From the NCBI GenBank assembly GCA_021324735.1, contig JAJPIO010000016.1:82472-146471 (forward strand): DNA of 64,000 nucleotides, read 5' to 3'. This DNA is from Bacteroidota bacterium. Lineage in GTDB: Bacteria > Bacteroidota > Ignavibacteria > Palsa-1295. Shown one piece after another: positions 55,092 to 63,578 of the stretch. Every line of letters begins with the position of its first letter. Position 1 is the stretch's first letter. The position numbers were made by a program, and so were the translations under genes. The notes beneath the pieces were generated by a model. The model made no database searches, was not told where the DNA came from, and saw only the letters and a list, made by a program, of their open reading frames with translations.

Positions 55092-55988
55092 ATGAAATTT
55101 GGCCATCTCAAAGATATAAAGGACATCGAGTTTTCGCTGCCGCCGGACCACCCGATGACCCAGAAAGTGCTAAAAAAAACGTCGAAAAAACCGGAAGTTT
55201 ATGTCGGTTGCCCTGAGTGGGGCGAAGAAGGGTTTTTAGGGAAGATCTATCCTAAGGGTACTCCTAAAAAAGATTTCTTAAAGGTATACGCAACACAATT
55301 TAACGCCATTGAACTGAACGCCACAGGATACCAGATCCCGAACAAAAAGACCGTCGAGGGGTGGAAAGGCGTAGCACCGCGAGGCTTTAAATTTTGCCCG
55401 AAGGTATCGCGTCCCATCAGCCACGTTAATCCACTTGCCAAGGATAAAGCGGCACTCAAGCAATTTTGCGAAAATATCACTGCATTCGAAGAACACCTTG
55501 GCACTGCATTCTTGCAACTGCCTCCCTCCTTTTCTTCTCAGCGTTACGATCAACTTATTAACCTATTAGATCTTTGGGATGAGAGCATTCCTCTCTTTGT
55601 CGAAGTGCGACATGAAGATTGGTTTTCGAATGAGGAAACTCTTAATCAGTTATTTGAAGAAATGCGAAAGCGAAAGATCGGCACAGTAATAACGGATACT
55701 GCCGGGCGACGCGATGCCCTACATATGTGCCTGACTACGCCGTCGGCCTTCATCCGCTTCGATGGTCAGGACCTCGACCGAACCGATTATGTCCGCCTCG
55801 ACGAATGGGCACTCCGTGTAAAAGAATGGATCGAAGCCGGGTTAAAAACGCTCTATTTTTTTATGCACACCCCTAAAAAGTATCTAACTCCATATCAGGC
55901 TAATCACTTTATAGAACGCATCAATAAGCTATGCGACCTGGACCTTAAGCCGGCCAACATTATGGATGATCTTACTTTAGATCTGTAA
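55092..55988 (+). CDS. DUF72 (YecE-like) TIM-barrel protein
   Basis: 298 residues. Typical family features: YVGCPEWGEEGFLGKIYP near the N terminus, FNAIELNATGYQIP, the cluster FVEVRHEDWF around residue 175 and LYFFMHTPKKY near the C terminus. DUF72 proteins adopt a TIM barrel with a conserved polar cleft and have no agreed reaction. An N-terminal ~35-residue segment (FSLPPDHPMTQKVLKK) precedes the domain. Divergent from dinB, with its own terminator. Confidence 0.88.
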   Translation: MKFGHLKDIKDIEFSLPPDHPMTQKVLKKTSKKPEVYVGCPEWGEEGFLGKIYPKGTPKKDFLKVYATQFNAIELNATGYQIPNKKTVEGWKGVAPRGFKFCPKVSRPISHVNPLAKDKAALKQFCENITAFEEHLGTAFLQLPPSFSSQRYDQLINLLDLWDESIPLFVEVRHEDWFSNEETLNQLFEEMRKRKIGTVITDTAGRRDALHMCLTTPSAFIRFDGQDLDRTDYVRLDEWALRVKEWIEAGLKTLYFFMHTPKKYLTPYQANHFIERINKLCDLDLKPANIMDDLTLDL

Positions 55989-55997
55989 GTGTAAACG

Positions 55998-56025
55998 AAA
56001 ACCCCGGAATTTTCCGGGGTTTTTA
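55998..56025. terminator. Bidirectional intrinsic terminator
   Basis: AAAACCCCGGAA-TT-TTCCGGGGTTTTT: perfect stem, A and T flanks, between the convergent DUF72 and lipoprotein genes. Confidence 0.92.
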
Positions 56026-56033
56026 ATTCATAT

Positions 56034-56477
56034 TTAGCGATGTCGTTTTCTTCCATCACCGTTATGACCGCCGCCGTGTCCGGTCGTATCTTGTTCTCCT
56101 CCGTGAGGTGAGCGGAGACTATCTATTCCTCCGCCATCACCATGATGCTCAACATGAGTGGTATCTACATCGCCGTGATGATTTTCCGTGGTATCGCCAA
56201 TACCACCGTCATTGTGACGAATGTCGGTAGAATCGCGCCCATCATGATGTAAGTCGGTTGAATCCTGCCCGTGACGAACAGCTATTGAATCCTTCCCACG
56301 ATGGTCGGTAGAATCTCGACCAGAATGAAGCAACGAATCTGTTTTAATGCCACGAATAATACTATCGAGAGTGGCCGTAAAACCAGGGGATCCGTTAAGT
56401 AGCGAATTCAAGTTATCGGAACAGCCGATAACACCCACAACGAGCATCCCGGCAGCAAGAATGGCAAACTTTTTCAT
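56034..56477 (-). CDS. His/Asp-rich repetitive lipoprotein
   Basis: 148 residues starting MKKFAILAAG; lipobox VIGC with acylated Cys19. After residue ~50 the protein consists of imperfect 8-12-residue repeats combining GRDSTD or GKDSI with His pairs (HRGKDSI, RHGQDSTDLHHDGRDSTD, RHNDGG), then HHGDVDTTHVEHHGDGGG and a Gly/His/Arg tail. Such composition suggests a metal-binding, disordered surface lipoprotein; no domain is recognisable. An ATG six codons upstream (56495) is also open. Promoter element at 56540. Confidence 0.75.
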   Translation of the reverse strand: MKKFAILAAGMLVVGVIGCSDNLNSLLNGSPGFTATLDSIIRGIKTDSLLHSGRDSTDHRGKDSIAVRHGQDSTDLHHDGRDSTDIRHNDGGIGDTTENHHGDVDTTHVEHHGDGGGIDSLRSPHGGEQDTTGHGGGHNGDGRKRHR

Positions 56478-56539
56478 ATCTATCTTTTCCCTCATATCCT
56501 TATTCTAGAGATTCAATAATAAGGACACCAGCAGAGGTT

Positions 56540-56547
56540 CAAAATTA
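56540..56547 (-). promoter_or_regulatory. TAnnTTTG promoter element of the His-rich lipoprotein
   Basis: Minus strand TAATTTTG, exact match, 63 bp before the ATG at 56477; identical in sequence and upstream flank (CTG) to the aconitase element. Confidence 0.5.
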
Positions 56548-56602
56548 CAGAGCATCCCAATAGCCCAGTGATAATTGGAATTGAAGTTGCTCTCCAATAA
56601 GA

Positions 56603-56860
56603 ATGGTTAAGCCCATCCTAGAACATGTATATGCAAATTCTTCTGGCCGTGGAGGTGTCCTTTCCTACGAGTTTATCGAAAATGGTATTCAACTTCAATT
56701 CAAGGATAGCTACCAGATTTACGTGTATACGTATAACCGTCCAGGCAGAAATAAGGTAGAACGGATGAAAGAACTGGCCCTCTCTGGAAAGGGCTTAACA
56801 ACATATGTGAATCAATACGTCAGAGAAGAGTATGAAACTTCCTTTACATATCAACCTTAA
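56603..56860 (+). CDS. KTSC-like small protein
   Basis: 85 residues. Beta-strand pattern ILSYEF-like, IQLQFKDSYQIYVYTY then helices and GLTTYVNQYVREEYE recall the KTSC fold (strand, F..G..Y.Y, helix, G..FN..IR..Y), here with Leu/Val changes and without the name-giving KTSC tetrapeptide. Function unknown. Its last 17 bp overlap the 3' end of trmO on the other strand. Confidence 0.6.
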   Translation: MVKPILEHVYANSSGRGGVLSYEFIENGIQLQFKDSYQIYVYTYNRPGRNKVERMKELALSGKGLTTYVNQYVREEYETSFTYQP

Positions 56861-57635
56861 ACTTTTCGTAAAATGCCCGTTGAGCTGTATCGTCGGACAA
56901 AGGCTCTGCGCTCATGAGCATTTCACGTGAATAAGCACTCTCAATCTCTCTAATAAGAACCCCATCATCGGTTACTTCGAATATAATTCTCCATCCTCGT
57001 ATCGCCTGAACAAATCCTTCATTTGCTTGCTCGATTCTCTTGTAAGGATGAGGGCTCGGATCGTTAGAAAGTACTCGTAAAATACGATCTCTTAATCTCA
57101 CATCATAATCTTCCAAAAACTGGAGTTGCGCTTGCGCAAGAGATGAGAAGCTAACTGAATAACCTAACGAGGCATATTCGACTTCATCGATCCAGCCGGC
57201 ACTTGCATTAGGATGAGCTTCGACTGCAGGCAGGTATGGCTTAATGTCGAGAATGGGTGTTCCATCCAGAAGATCGATATTCCGCACTTTAATATTCAGG
57301 CCTTCAATACTAACAATATCGGCGAGGGTCAAACCAATTGGATTTGGCCGATGTGGCGACCGAGTCGCAAAAACCCCGCGCTTCTGCCGCCTACCGCGAG
57401 GTACAAGCACTTTAGGCTTCCAATTAGGATTGCGATCGAACCAATAGATTAGCCATATTTTCTCGATACCTTCCAAATCTTCCAGAGCCTGCTCGAAATT
57501 ACGGCCTTCATATAAATGGATCACTCCTTCCACACCAGTGTTACCATCAGGTTGGTGCGGCGCATCCGCTTTCGATCGAAACGGAGTCTCGATATACCCT
57601 ATCGGCTGGAGTATTAACGTAGCGTCGGAATCCAT
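56844..57635 (-). CDS. trmO: tRNA (t6A37) N6-methyltransferase TrmO
   Basis: 263 residues. The TsaA/YaeB-type beta barrel is recognised by QPIGYIETPFRSK at the start, the SAM-binding FATRSPHRPNPIGLT block near residue 90 and LDGTPILDIKPYLP around 125. The C-terminal ~100 residues (YDVRLRDRILRVLSNDP onwards) form the usual second domain. TrmO methylates t6A in tRNA-Thr. Overlaps the HAD gene by 22 bp upstream. Confidence 0.9.
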   Translation of the reverse strand: MDSDATLILQPIGYIETPFRSKADAPHQPDGNTGVEGVIHLYEGRNFEQALEDLEGIEKIWLIYWFDRNPNWKPKVLVPRGRRQKRGVFATRSPHRPNPIGLTLADIVSIEGLNIKVRNIDLLDGTPILDIKPYLPAVEAHPNASAGWIDEVEYASLGYSVSFSSLAQAQLQFLEDYDVRLRDRILRVLSNDPSPHPYKRIEQANEGFVQAIRGWRIIFEVTDDGVLIREIESAYSREMLMSAEPLSDDTAQRAFYEKFKVDM

Positions 57636-58225
57636 TCACTTAATTTCTCTCTCGTCTCTATATACGAACGATGAACGATCGAAGTAATACCTAATTTACC
57701 CGCGGCATCCACATTCACTTGACGGTCGTCGATAAAAATCGTCTCTGCGGCATTCAATCCAAACGTATTGAGAAGATGCTGGAAGATCGATTCATCCGGC
57801 TTTATCATTCCGCACTCACAACTATAAATCGCTCCGTCCGTATGTTGAAGAAAATCGAACGATCGATTGGCAAGGTCCAGATGAATCGGATTGATATTCG
57901 ATAATACATATATTCTGTATCCCTCCGACTTCAATCTCACCATAAGCTCGACCATTTCATGGTCCGTCGAGAGCATATCTTCCCACAATTTTCGAAGCGC
58001 CTCTAAATCTTCCCGCCAGCCAAGGCCTGATTGGACCGCGGTATGAAATTCCTCATTCGATATGAAGCCACTATCTAAACGATCTACAAAATCAGTGTCG
58101 AATAAAAATGCTCTTACTTCCTCGATCGAAGCATTCGATCCTGCGGAAAGACCTTTCAAAGCAAAATCAAGATCGCAAATATTAAGAACGTTACCGAGAT
58201 CAAATACAATATTCCTAACCTTCAT
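57614..58225 (-). CDS. HAD-superfamily phosphatase (subfamily IA, YihX-like)
   Basis: 203 residues. Nucleophile Asp9 is in VFDLGNVL; as in YihX the usual second Asp is replaced by Gly (DLG). Motif II is VLSNINP, motif III Lys in MIKPDESIF, motif IV IFIDDRQVNVDAA. The helical cap is at residues ~18-85. YihX acts on glucose-1-phosphate, but the substrate here is unknown. Coupled to trmO by a 22-bp overlap. Confidence 0.87.
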   Translation of the reverse strand: MKVRNIVFDLGNVLNICDLDFALKGLSAGSNASIEEVRAFLFDTDFVDRLDSGFISNEEFHTAVQSGLGWREDLEALRKLWEDMLSTDHEMVELMVRLKSEGYRIYVLSNINPIHLDLANRSFDFLQHTDGAIYSCECGMIKPDESIFQHLLNTFGLNAAETIFIDDRQVNVDAAGKLGITSIVHRSYIETREKLSEWIPTLR

Positions 58226-58245
58226 CTTTTACTTACCCGTCACTA

Positions 58246-59409
58246 CTATTTACTCGTCCTGATCAATTTTATTAACCGCCAGCCCCAAATTCCTAATCCG
58301 ATCAGCCATAACAAAGCAGCATACATCAAATGCGCAGCATACGATTGCGGTGAGAATGGTGCCCCTACTCTTGCTAACATTGCAATACATCCGGCAATAA
58401 GTGCGATACGTAGTGGCCAATTCTTCTTCTCGGTCGAAAGACCATGCCCGCCATGCGACAATGAGACACGCATCCCGACCGCCAAAATTAGCAGCGTAAA
58501 GCTGCCAATGAACATAATGTGCAGGAAATCGACGCTATACTTTGGAAATAAAGCGATCATCCAGAGGCTTACAAACAGAAGTAGGTTTGAAGTCCATACA
58601 CACCATGATAAGGTCGTACGTACTTTCGGAAATTTCCAGGGCTCAACGGTGACGCCGAGAATAATGCTTGCAATCAGGGCGCGAACAAAACTCATCCACT
58701 CGATTCCAGCAACATATTGCTGGAGAAGGGATATGAAGATAATGAGCGCTGCAATAAGGTAGACATAACTGGGAGCACGATCCATTAATCGCTTGGACGG
58801 CTCAGTCCCTTCAATTTGCACGATTGGAGGACGATCGAGGCCTAATAATCGTGGTCCGAGGAATCCACCGACACCCAGAACCAGCATGAGTGTCATACCT
58901 TCGGTAAGCATTCGCTTCCCTGCCAGAGGCCATCCCCCGCCAAGTAAACCGAACGCACTTGCCGCACTAATCGCGCTTGCGATCAGTCCTGTAATAATGC
59001 CAAGGCCCACAAGTGAAAACGTTGCAGGCAAAGCGCCTTCTCTTCGAAGCAGCCGCTGGATTGCAAGCGATGCCAAGATCAAATATGCTATGAAAAATGC
59101 CGTCTGCCCTGCTTCATAGGCTTGCAATTCCATTAAGATAGCACCGGCAATTACCGTAATGGCAAGGACCCATTGCACCGAAATTTCCGGCACTGATGTA
59201 CCGGTGAATCGTGGCACAGCCGTTAACAAAAATCCAGCGATGAAACAAAATAAAAATCCATCAGCCTGAAGGTAGGCGTGTGATAGTCCCCAATAACCTT
59301 GTATGACTCCCCAATAAAGAAGTGGCCAAACGATCACGCCTGCCAGCCCAAGCAATATTCCCAGTGGGAAGAATAAGCGATATGGATCTCGGGGTTTAAT
59401 AGTATTCAA
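58246..59409 (-). CDS. NnrS-family membrane protein
   Basis: About 387 residues and twelve transmembrane helices; PYRLFFPLGILLG starts the first, and FIAGFLLTAVPRFTG is the family core with the conserved Arg/Phe. NnrS proteins bind haem and copper and protect against nitric oxide. The open frame begins at 59490, but the TTG at 59409 is preferred: AAGGAG lies six nt before it, and it restores a 92-bp space to the divergent gene, which otherwise would be only 11 bp away. Confidence 0.85.
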   Translation of the reverse strand: MNTIKPRDPYRLFFPLGILLGLAGVIVWPLLYWGVIQGYWGLSHAYLQADGFLFCFIAGFLLTAVPRFTGTSVPEISVQWVLAITVIAGAILMELQAYEAGQTAFFIAYLILASLAIQRLLRREGALPATFSLVGLGIITGLIASAISAASAFGLLGGGWPLAGKRMLTEGMTLMLVLGVGGFLGPRLLGLDRPPIVQIEGTEPSKRLMDRAPSYVYLIAALIIFISLLQQYVAGIEWMSFVRALIASIILGVTVEPWKFPKVRTTLSWCVWTSNLLLFVSLWMIALFPKYSVDFLHIMFIGSFTLLILAVGMRVSLSHGGHGLSTEKKNWPLRIALIAGCIAMLARVGAPFSPQSYAAHLMYAALLWLIGLGIWGWRLIKLIRTSK

Positions 59410-59415
59410 ATGCGA

Positions 59416-59421
59416 CTCCTT
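59416..59421 (-). promoter_or_regulatory. Ribosome-binding site deciding the NnrS start
   Basis: Minus strand AAGGAG, six nt before TTG at 59409. It is one of the best Shine-Dalgarno matches in the window and lies inside the longer reading of the gene. Confidence 0.6.
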
Positions 59422-59456
59422 ATTTTGCACATAAAGATGAGACGCGTTAACACTCG

Positions 59457-59466
59457 TTTCGCGAAA
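59457..59466. promoter_or_regulatory. 10-bp palindrome between NnrS and winged-helix genes
   Basis: TTTCGCGAAA is a perfect palindrome in the 92-bp divergent control region. A likely operator, possibly for the adjacent winged-helix protein; no experimental basis and only one copy. Confidence 0.4.
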
Positions 59467-59501
59467 AAACTCAATTATATGCTTTGTCATTATTTCTTTG
59501 A

Positions 59502-59939
59502 TTGAACTTCATTCACAGTGGCGTGGAATTTGAAACATTTAAGCGCCACATGTCAAATGGTGGGTTACCAGACGAGGTTCGACAGTTCATTCGCCAAAAC
59601 ATTACATCGATTGAGCAGCTTGAAATTCTAATCCATTTATATTATATTTCGCCGAAAGCGGAAACATCGGAAGCGATCTCAAGCGCATTGTATCTTTCAG
59701 CCGAATCAACTGCTCGACAACTAACGCATTACAGCGAAAAGCACATCATTAATTCTGCCAATGATGGGAAGTCGTATTATATCGCAAATAAGGAAGCGCC
59801 CATCGCTAAGCAGATAGGAAACCTGGCTACAAGTTATCGTGAGCGCAGAGTCTCCGTTATCAATGAGATCTATTCCAATCCTATTTCCACGCTTCAATCA
59901 TTCGCCGATGCATTTATTATCGGTAAAAAGAAAGAGTGA
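59502..59939 (+). CDS. Small winged-helix-like putative regulator
   Basis: 145 residues. Residues ~35-95 form a helix-turn-helix/wing pattern: QLEILIHLYYISPKAETSEA, then a recognition-type helix SAESTARQLTHYSEK and a short wing SANDGKSYYIA, followed by a helical tail (NLATSYRERRVSVINEIYSN). I read it as a DNA-binding regulator of the MarR/PadR-like kind without a firm family. Start uncertain: TTG 59502, GTG 59523 or ATG 59550. Its stop overlaps a GTG of the next frame, so it is coupled to two small membrane proteins. Confidence 0.6.
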   Translation: MNFIHSGVEFETFKRHMSNGGLPDEVRQFIRQNITSIEQLEILIHLYYISPKAETSEAISSALYLSAESTARQLTHYSEKHIINSANDGKSYYIANKEAPIAKQIGNLATSYRERRVSVINEIYSNPISTLQSFADAFIIGKKKE

Positions 59940-59941
59940 GT

Positions 59942-60208
59942 ATGGCCGATATTGTTTACATTTTATGCGCCTTAACAAGCATCACCTGTGCGGTCTTGTT
60001 ATTACGAGGTTATCGAACTTCCCGTCGCAGACTTCTTTTTTGGAGTGGACTCTGCTTCTCATTTTTTGCGCTGAATAATATTCTGCTTGTTCTCGACCTA
60101 ACGTTTTTGCCAAACATCGATCTTTCGACGGTTCGTGCGATCCCTACCGTAATCGGGCTCGCACTTCTCCTGTTCGGATTCATCTGGGATGAACAATCAC
60201 GATTATGA
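59942..60208 (+). CDS. DUF5985-like small membrane protein 1
   Basis: 88 residues from the ATG at 59942 (a GTG at 59936 is also open). Three hydrophobic helices: IVYILCALTSITCAVLLL, then LLFWSGLCFSFFALNNILLV and RAIPTVIGLALLLFGFIW. Between helices 1 and 2 lies RGYRTSRRR. Matches DUF5985 in pattern; function unknown. Overlaps the next gene by ATGA. Confidence 0.7.
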   Translation: MADIVYILCALTSITCAVLLLRGYRTSRRRLLFWSGLCFSFFALNNILLVLDLTFLPNIDLSTVRAIPTVIGLALLLFGFIWDEQSRL

Positions 60209-60468
60209 AGCAATTACTAACCGGCATTATCATTATGGGCTTTGCCACTGGCGGACTGTTCTTCTTCCGCTTCTGGCGAGAGACCCGCGATCGGTTGTTC
60301 CTATTGTTCGGGATCGCATTCGTTCTGCTCGCCATTCAGCAATTGTTGCTTATCGTTCTCGATGCGGATACGGAATCGCTTCCGGCACTCTTTCTTATTC
60401 GTCTGACCGCGTTTGTGTTGATCATACTTGGCATCGTCGACAAGAATCTGCGCGGACGAGCCTCGTGA
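60205..60468 (+). CDS. DUF5985-like small membrane protein 2
   Basis: 87 residues, paralogous in layout to the preceding gene: helix 1 LTGIIIMGFATGGLFFF, the RFWRETRDR linker, helix 2 LFLLFGIAFVLLAIQQLLLI and helix 3 LIRLTAFVLIILGIV. The two probably form a heteromer in the membrane. Third and last gene of the winged-helix/DUF5985 operon, which lies opposite NnrS. Confidence 0.7.
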   Translation: MKQLLTGIIIMGFATGGLFFFRFWRETRDRLFLLFGIAFVLLAIQQLLLIVLDADTESLPALFLIRLTAFVLIILGIVDKNLRGRAS

Positions 60469-60551
60469 GCAACAATACCAGGGCCCGCCTGGGGAACCCC
60501 AAGTTGCCGAAGCAACATTGAGTGCATCTGTGAATCGTCCGAAAGTCCTGC

Positions 60552-61313
60552 ATGAAATTTGAAGAAGTTGCCCGCATCGTGGGTAAGGTGCCGCTCATGT
60601 CCCCCGAAGAAGGGCGGATACTCTATGACTTCATTATATCAACGAAGTCTCAGCAAATTTTAGAATTGGGCTTTGCTCACGGCACCTCTTCTTGTTACAT
60701 GGGCGCAGCCCTTCACGAACAAGGAACAGGTCATCTTATCACCATCGATAACGATTCTGCCAAAGAGCGCGAGCCAGAGATCGAGTCGCTGCTCGAAGCC
60801 ACAGGTCTTTCTTCCTATGTCACGCCGATTTACTCGCAAACATCATACTCGTGGGAGCTGAGAGCACTCCTCGAGCAGCACCAAGCAGATGGCATGACGC
60901 AGCCGATATTTGATTTCTGCTTTATCGATGGCGCCCACGCTTGGGAGCCGGATGGCTTCGCCTTCTTTCTTGTCGAGAAATTGCTCAAGCCCGGTGGTTG
61001 GATTCTCTTCGATGATCTCGATTGGACCTATGCATCGAGCCCCGGCTTGCGTGGTAGTGAGTTCGTTCGCGCCATGCCTGTGGATTACAAGACTACTGCG
61101 CATATCGAGCGCGTCTGGTCGCTGCTCGTCACGCAGCATTCGAACTTTCACAATTTCCGGCGGGAAGGCCGCTGGGGTTGGGCCGAGAAGAAGGGAGAAA
61201 CTTCCACCCAATCTCGTGCAGCGCTCGATAGCATTTATTTAAAACAAAGTATTTCCGCTGATGGGGCGAGGTTGCTAAAGAAAATTGTAAAGCGGATCGT
61301 GAGAAGGTCTTAG
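60552..61313 (+). CDS. Class I SAM-dependent methyltransferase
   Basis: 253 residues. Motif I ILELGFAHGTSSCYM near residue 36, acidic loop IDNDSAKEREPE, then FDFCFIDGAHAWEPDG and LLKPGGWILFDDLDW typical of Methyltransf_24-type enzymes in which the Asp after IDGAH binds metal or substrate. N-terminal MSPEEGRILYDFI is shared with macrocin-O-methyltransferase-like proteins. Substrate unknown. 83 bp after the DUF5985 genes, so it may be in the same unit. Confidence 0.8.
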   Translation: MKFEEVARIVGKVPLMSPEEGRILYDFIISTKSQQILELGFAHGTSSCYMGAALHEQGTGHLITIDNDSAKEREPEIESLLEATGLSSYVTPIYSQTSYSWELRALLEQHQADGMTQPIFDFCFIDGAHAWEPDGFAFFLVEKLLKPGGWILFDDLDWTYASSPGLRGSEFVRAMPVDYKTTAHIERVWSLLVTQHSNFHNFRREGRWGWAEKKGETSTQSRAALDSIYLKQSISADGARLLKKIVKRIVRRS

Positions 61314-61319
61314 CCAAGC

Positions 61320-61356
61320 AAAAAACTAAGGCCCCGAACTCATAGGAATCGGGGCC
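61320..61356 (-). terminator. Intrinsic terminator of the beta-propeller gene
   Basis: Minus strand GGCCCCGA-like stem (GGCCCCGATTC...TCGGGGCC) followed by TTAGTTTTTT; the plus side has no T run. It ends the gene at 61386-63476. Confidence 0.75.
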
Positions 61357-61385
61357 CAAATCTCGCTAGAAAAAGAATTGGATTT

Positions 61386-63476
61386 CTATCGTGATACAAG
61401 AAAGTGTCGCGTCGAATAGCTTAGCCCATCCGAAATTCGAACGGTGTATACGCCGGAGGCGAGGGTGCTGGCATCGAAGGAGAAGGTTATGGAACCTGTT
61501 TGTGACGCCAGCGGGGTCATTGCCGCAACCTCTTCACCGAGTGAATTTAAGATCGTAATTCGAATATTCGAGCCTCCCATTCGATTGAATTCAATTTGTC
61601 CTCTGGCACTCATCGGATTGGGGTAAACTTTGATGTCCCCTGTCTCGGCAGTCGAGCTATTAACCGCATTTGGGGGTGCTGCTCGATTATATGTCAGCGT
61701 TGAGCGATACACTCCTTTTCCGTTCGTACCAAGATAGACGGTGCCTGCGGCATCGCGCGTGATGCTGAGAACCGGAACACCATCAAGACCAGAATTCGCG
61801 TCGACCCAAGTAGCACCTCCAGCCGCTAAATAGAATACGCCGTGATCGGTACCCGCAAAGACATGTCCGCTGGGCGTACTCAGGAGTGCTTTAACTTCGC
61901 CGCTAAGCCCAGTGCCAATCGAATCCCACGTTGCGCCATTATCGTGCGACCAGAAGACACCCAAGTTTGGAACGACCGCAATCAAGTCGCCAGCAGTATT
62001 GAACGTGAGAGCACTAAACCCATGACTGACGGACCGCGTAATGCTATCATACAATACAGTATCGGTGCTTGGTGCGAACGCCAGTGCTGACCACGTCAAG
62101 GCATGGTCTGTGGATTCGTAAATCCTGGTACTGGTACCAGCGAATACATCACCCTTGGCATTAACTGCAAGCGAAGCAACCTGCAAATTTCCGAGACCCG
62201 CGTTGAGCTGATCCCATGTCGCTCCATTATCACTCGATCGGAAGACGCCTTCCCCGCTTCCCACGTAGATCATACCTGTGGGATCGACGATGGCCGAAGT
62301 AATGCCGGTGCTCGTTAACGTGTAGCCCAGTTGCGACCAATTGTTTCCGCCATCCGAGGTCCGCTTGATGGCTCCGCCATATGCAGCGAGAATATCGTGT
62401 GCAGAATCGAAGGCGAGCAGTTTAATATCGCCTGTTATGGAAGCCCAGGTATCGCCGGCATTCGTCGTACGATACAGCGTTCCGTTCGAATTAGCGAGAA
62501 TGCTGCCCGATGCAAGCGGAGCCATGCTTGTAATCTGACCAGTCGGCGGACCTACGATGTGGGTCGAAGTGAGGGCGGCATTCACTACTCCGATATTGGA
62601 ACCGCCTGCGCTCCAGAATCCGCCATCCGGAGCGCCAACAAGAACTTGAGAACCATTGAAAGATGAAATAGAGCGGCCATCATCGCCGTAGTAATTCTTC
62701 GAAGGCCCGGGAAGCGAATCGAAATACTCGATACCGCCCGTACCTATAGCAAAGTGTCCTGAGTGATCCACCGCAACCTTGATGCCGACATCATTATTCG
62801 AGCTGAAAGACTTCCATGTTCTCCCATCGTCGGTTGATAAGTAGCGACCGTCGCGACAGGCGTATACCATCGCGCCAGCCGGATTGCCCGCAATGTCGTC
62901 ACCGTAAAAATTATCGAGCGACAGACCGTTAACGACTCTCGACCAATTGGAACCGTTGTTCGTCGAGCGATAAAGGCTACCGCCACCTCGGTCACTCGTT
63001 AAAAGAAACAGAGTCGATGTATAGAAGCAATAAAATCTGGCTGTGGTTGGCGGTGCCGCGAGTGTATCCCACGAAATCCCTTCATTGGTCGACCGGTAAA
63101 CGGCGCTTTGGGTAGCAACGAAAATTTCGCCGGTTAGTGTAATGGCAATAGGTCCCGTTTGTGCAAGAACGGAACTCCACGTTGCTCCGACATCTGTGGA
63201 AATCGCGATCTGACCGTTCAGAATAGCGACAATGTGCCCATTGTGCAGGGTGTGAATATCAGTGGGCGTGATGGCCAGTTCGTGCCAGGTCGCACCACCG
63301 TCCACCGTTCGGAACGCCGCATTTGCAATAACGAAGGCACCACCCGAACTATCAAAGGCAATTTCGCTGATGCCAGCTCCCGACGGACCGTTGGTCCGCT
63401 GCCAAAGTGGTTGAGCCGTTGAGAGCGTGGAGATAAAGAAGACGAAAGCAACCGAAAGACTAAGACACTTAATCAT
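61386..63476 (-). CDS. T9SS-sorted YCF48/BNR-type beta-propeller protein
   Basis: 696 residues with a signal peptide (cleaved after STAQ, about residue 21). About ten YCF48/BNR-type repeats carry the motif VDGGATWHEL, STDVGATWSSVL, STNEGISWDTL, SSDNGATWDQL, i.e. S.D.G.TW, arranged as one or two beta-propellers. The C-terminal ~85 residues (VYPNPMSARGQIEF, LNSLGEEVAA, ASGVYTVRIS) are a type A T9SS sorting domain. Such proteins are surface-exposed; ligand unknown. Downstream of 16S rRNA on the same strand, but the 16S terminator lies between. Confidence 0.88.
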   Translation of the reverse strand: MIKCLSLSVAFVFFISTLSTAQPLWQRTNGPSGAGISEIAFDSSGGAFVIANAAFRTVDGGATWHELAITPTDIHTLHNGHIVAILNGQIAISTDVGATWSSVLAQTGPIAITLTGEIFVATQSAVYRSTNEGISWDTLAAPPTTARFYCFYTSTLFLLTSDRGGGSLYRSTNNGSNWSRVVNGLSLDNFYGDDIAGNPAGAMVYACRDGRYLSTDDGRTWKSFSSNNDVGIKVAVDHSGHFAIGTGGIEYFDSLPGPSKNYYGDDGRSISSFNGSQVLVGAPDGGFWSAGGSNIGVVNAALTSTHIVGPPTGQITSMAPLASGSILANSNGTLYRTTNAGDTWASITGDIKLLAFDSAHDILAAYGGAIKRTSDGGNNWSQLGYTLTSTGITSAIVDPTGMIYVGSGEGVFRSSDNGATWDQLNAGLGNLQVASLAVNAKGDVFAGTSTRIYESTDHALTWSALAFAPSTDTVLYDSITRSVSHGFSALTFNTAGDLIAVVPNLGVFWSHDNGATWDSIGTGLSGEVKALLSTPSGHVFAGTDHGVFYLAAGGATWVDANSGLDGVPVLSITRDAAGTVYLGTNGKGVYRSTLTYNRAAPPNAVNSSTAETGDIKVYPNPMSARGQIEFNRMGGSNIRITILNSLGEEVAAMTPLASQTGSITFSFDASTLASGVYTVRISDGLSYSTRHFLVSR

Positions 63477-63542
63477 GGCCGTGTTTCATTAGAAATGAAC
63501 TACCAGGGTTAGAACCCGGCCAAAGCCTCGAAGTTACAGCAG

Positions 63543-63578
63543 AAAATAAAAAACCCTTATCGCAAAGCGACAAGGGTT
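63543..63578 (-). terminator. Intrinsic terminator of the 16S rRNA transcript
   Basis: Minus strand AACCCTTGTCGC-TTT-GCGATAAGGGTTTTTTATTTT: long stem with one mismatch and a T run. It lies 209 bp beyond the 16S 3' end, before any 23S or tRNA. Confidence 0.88.
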
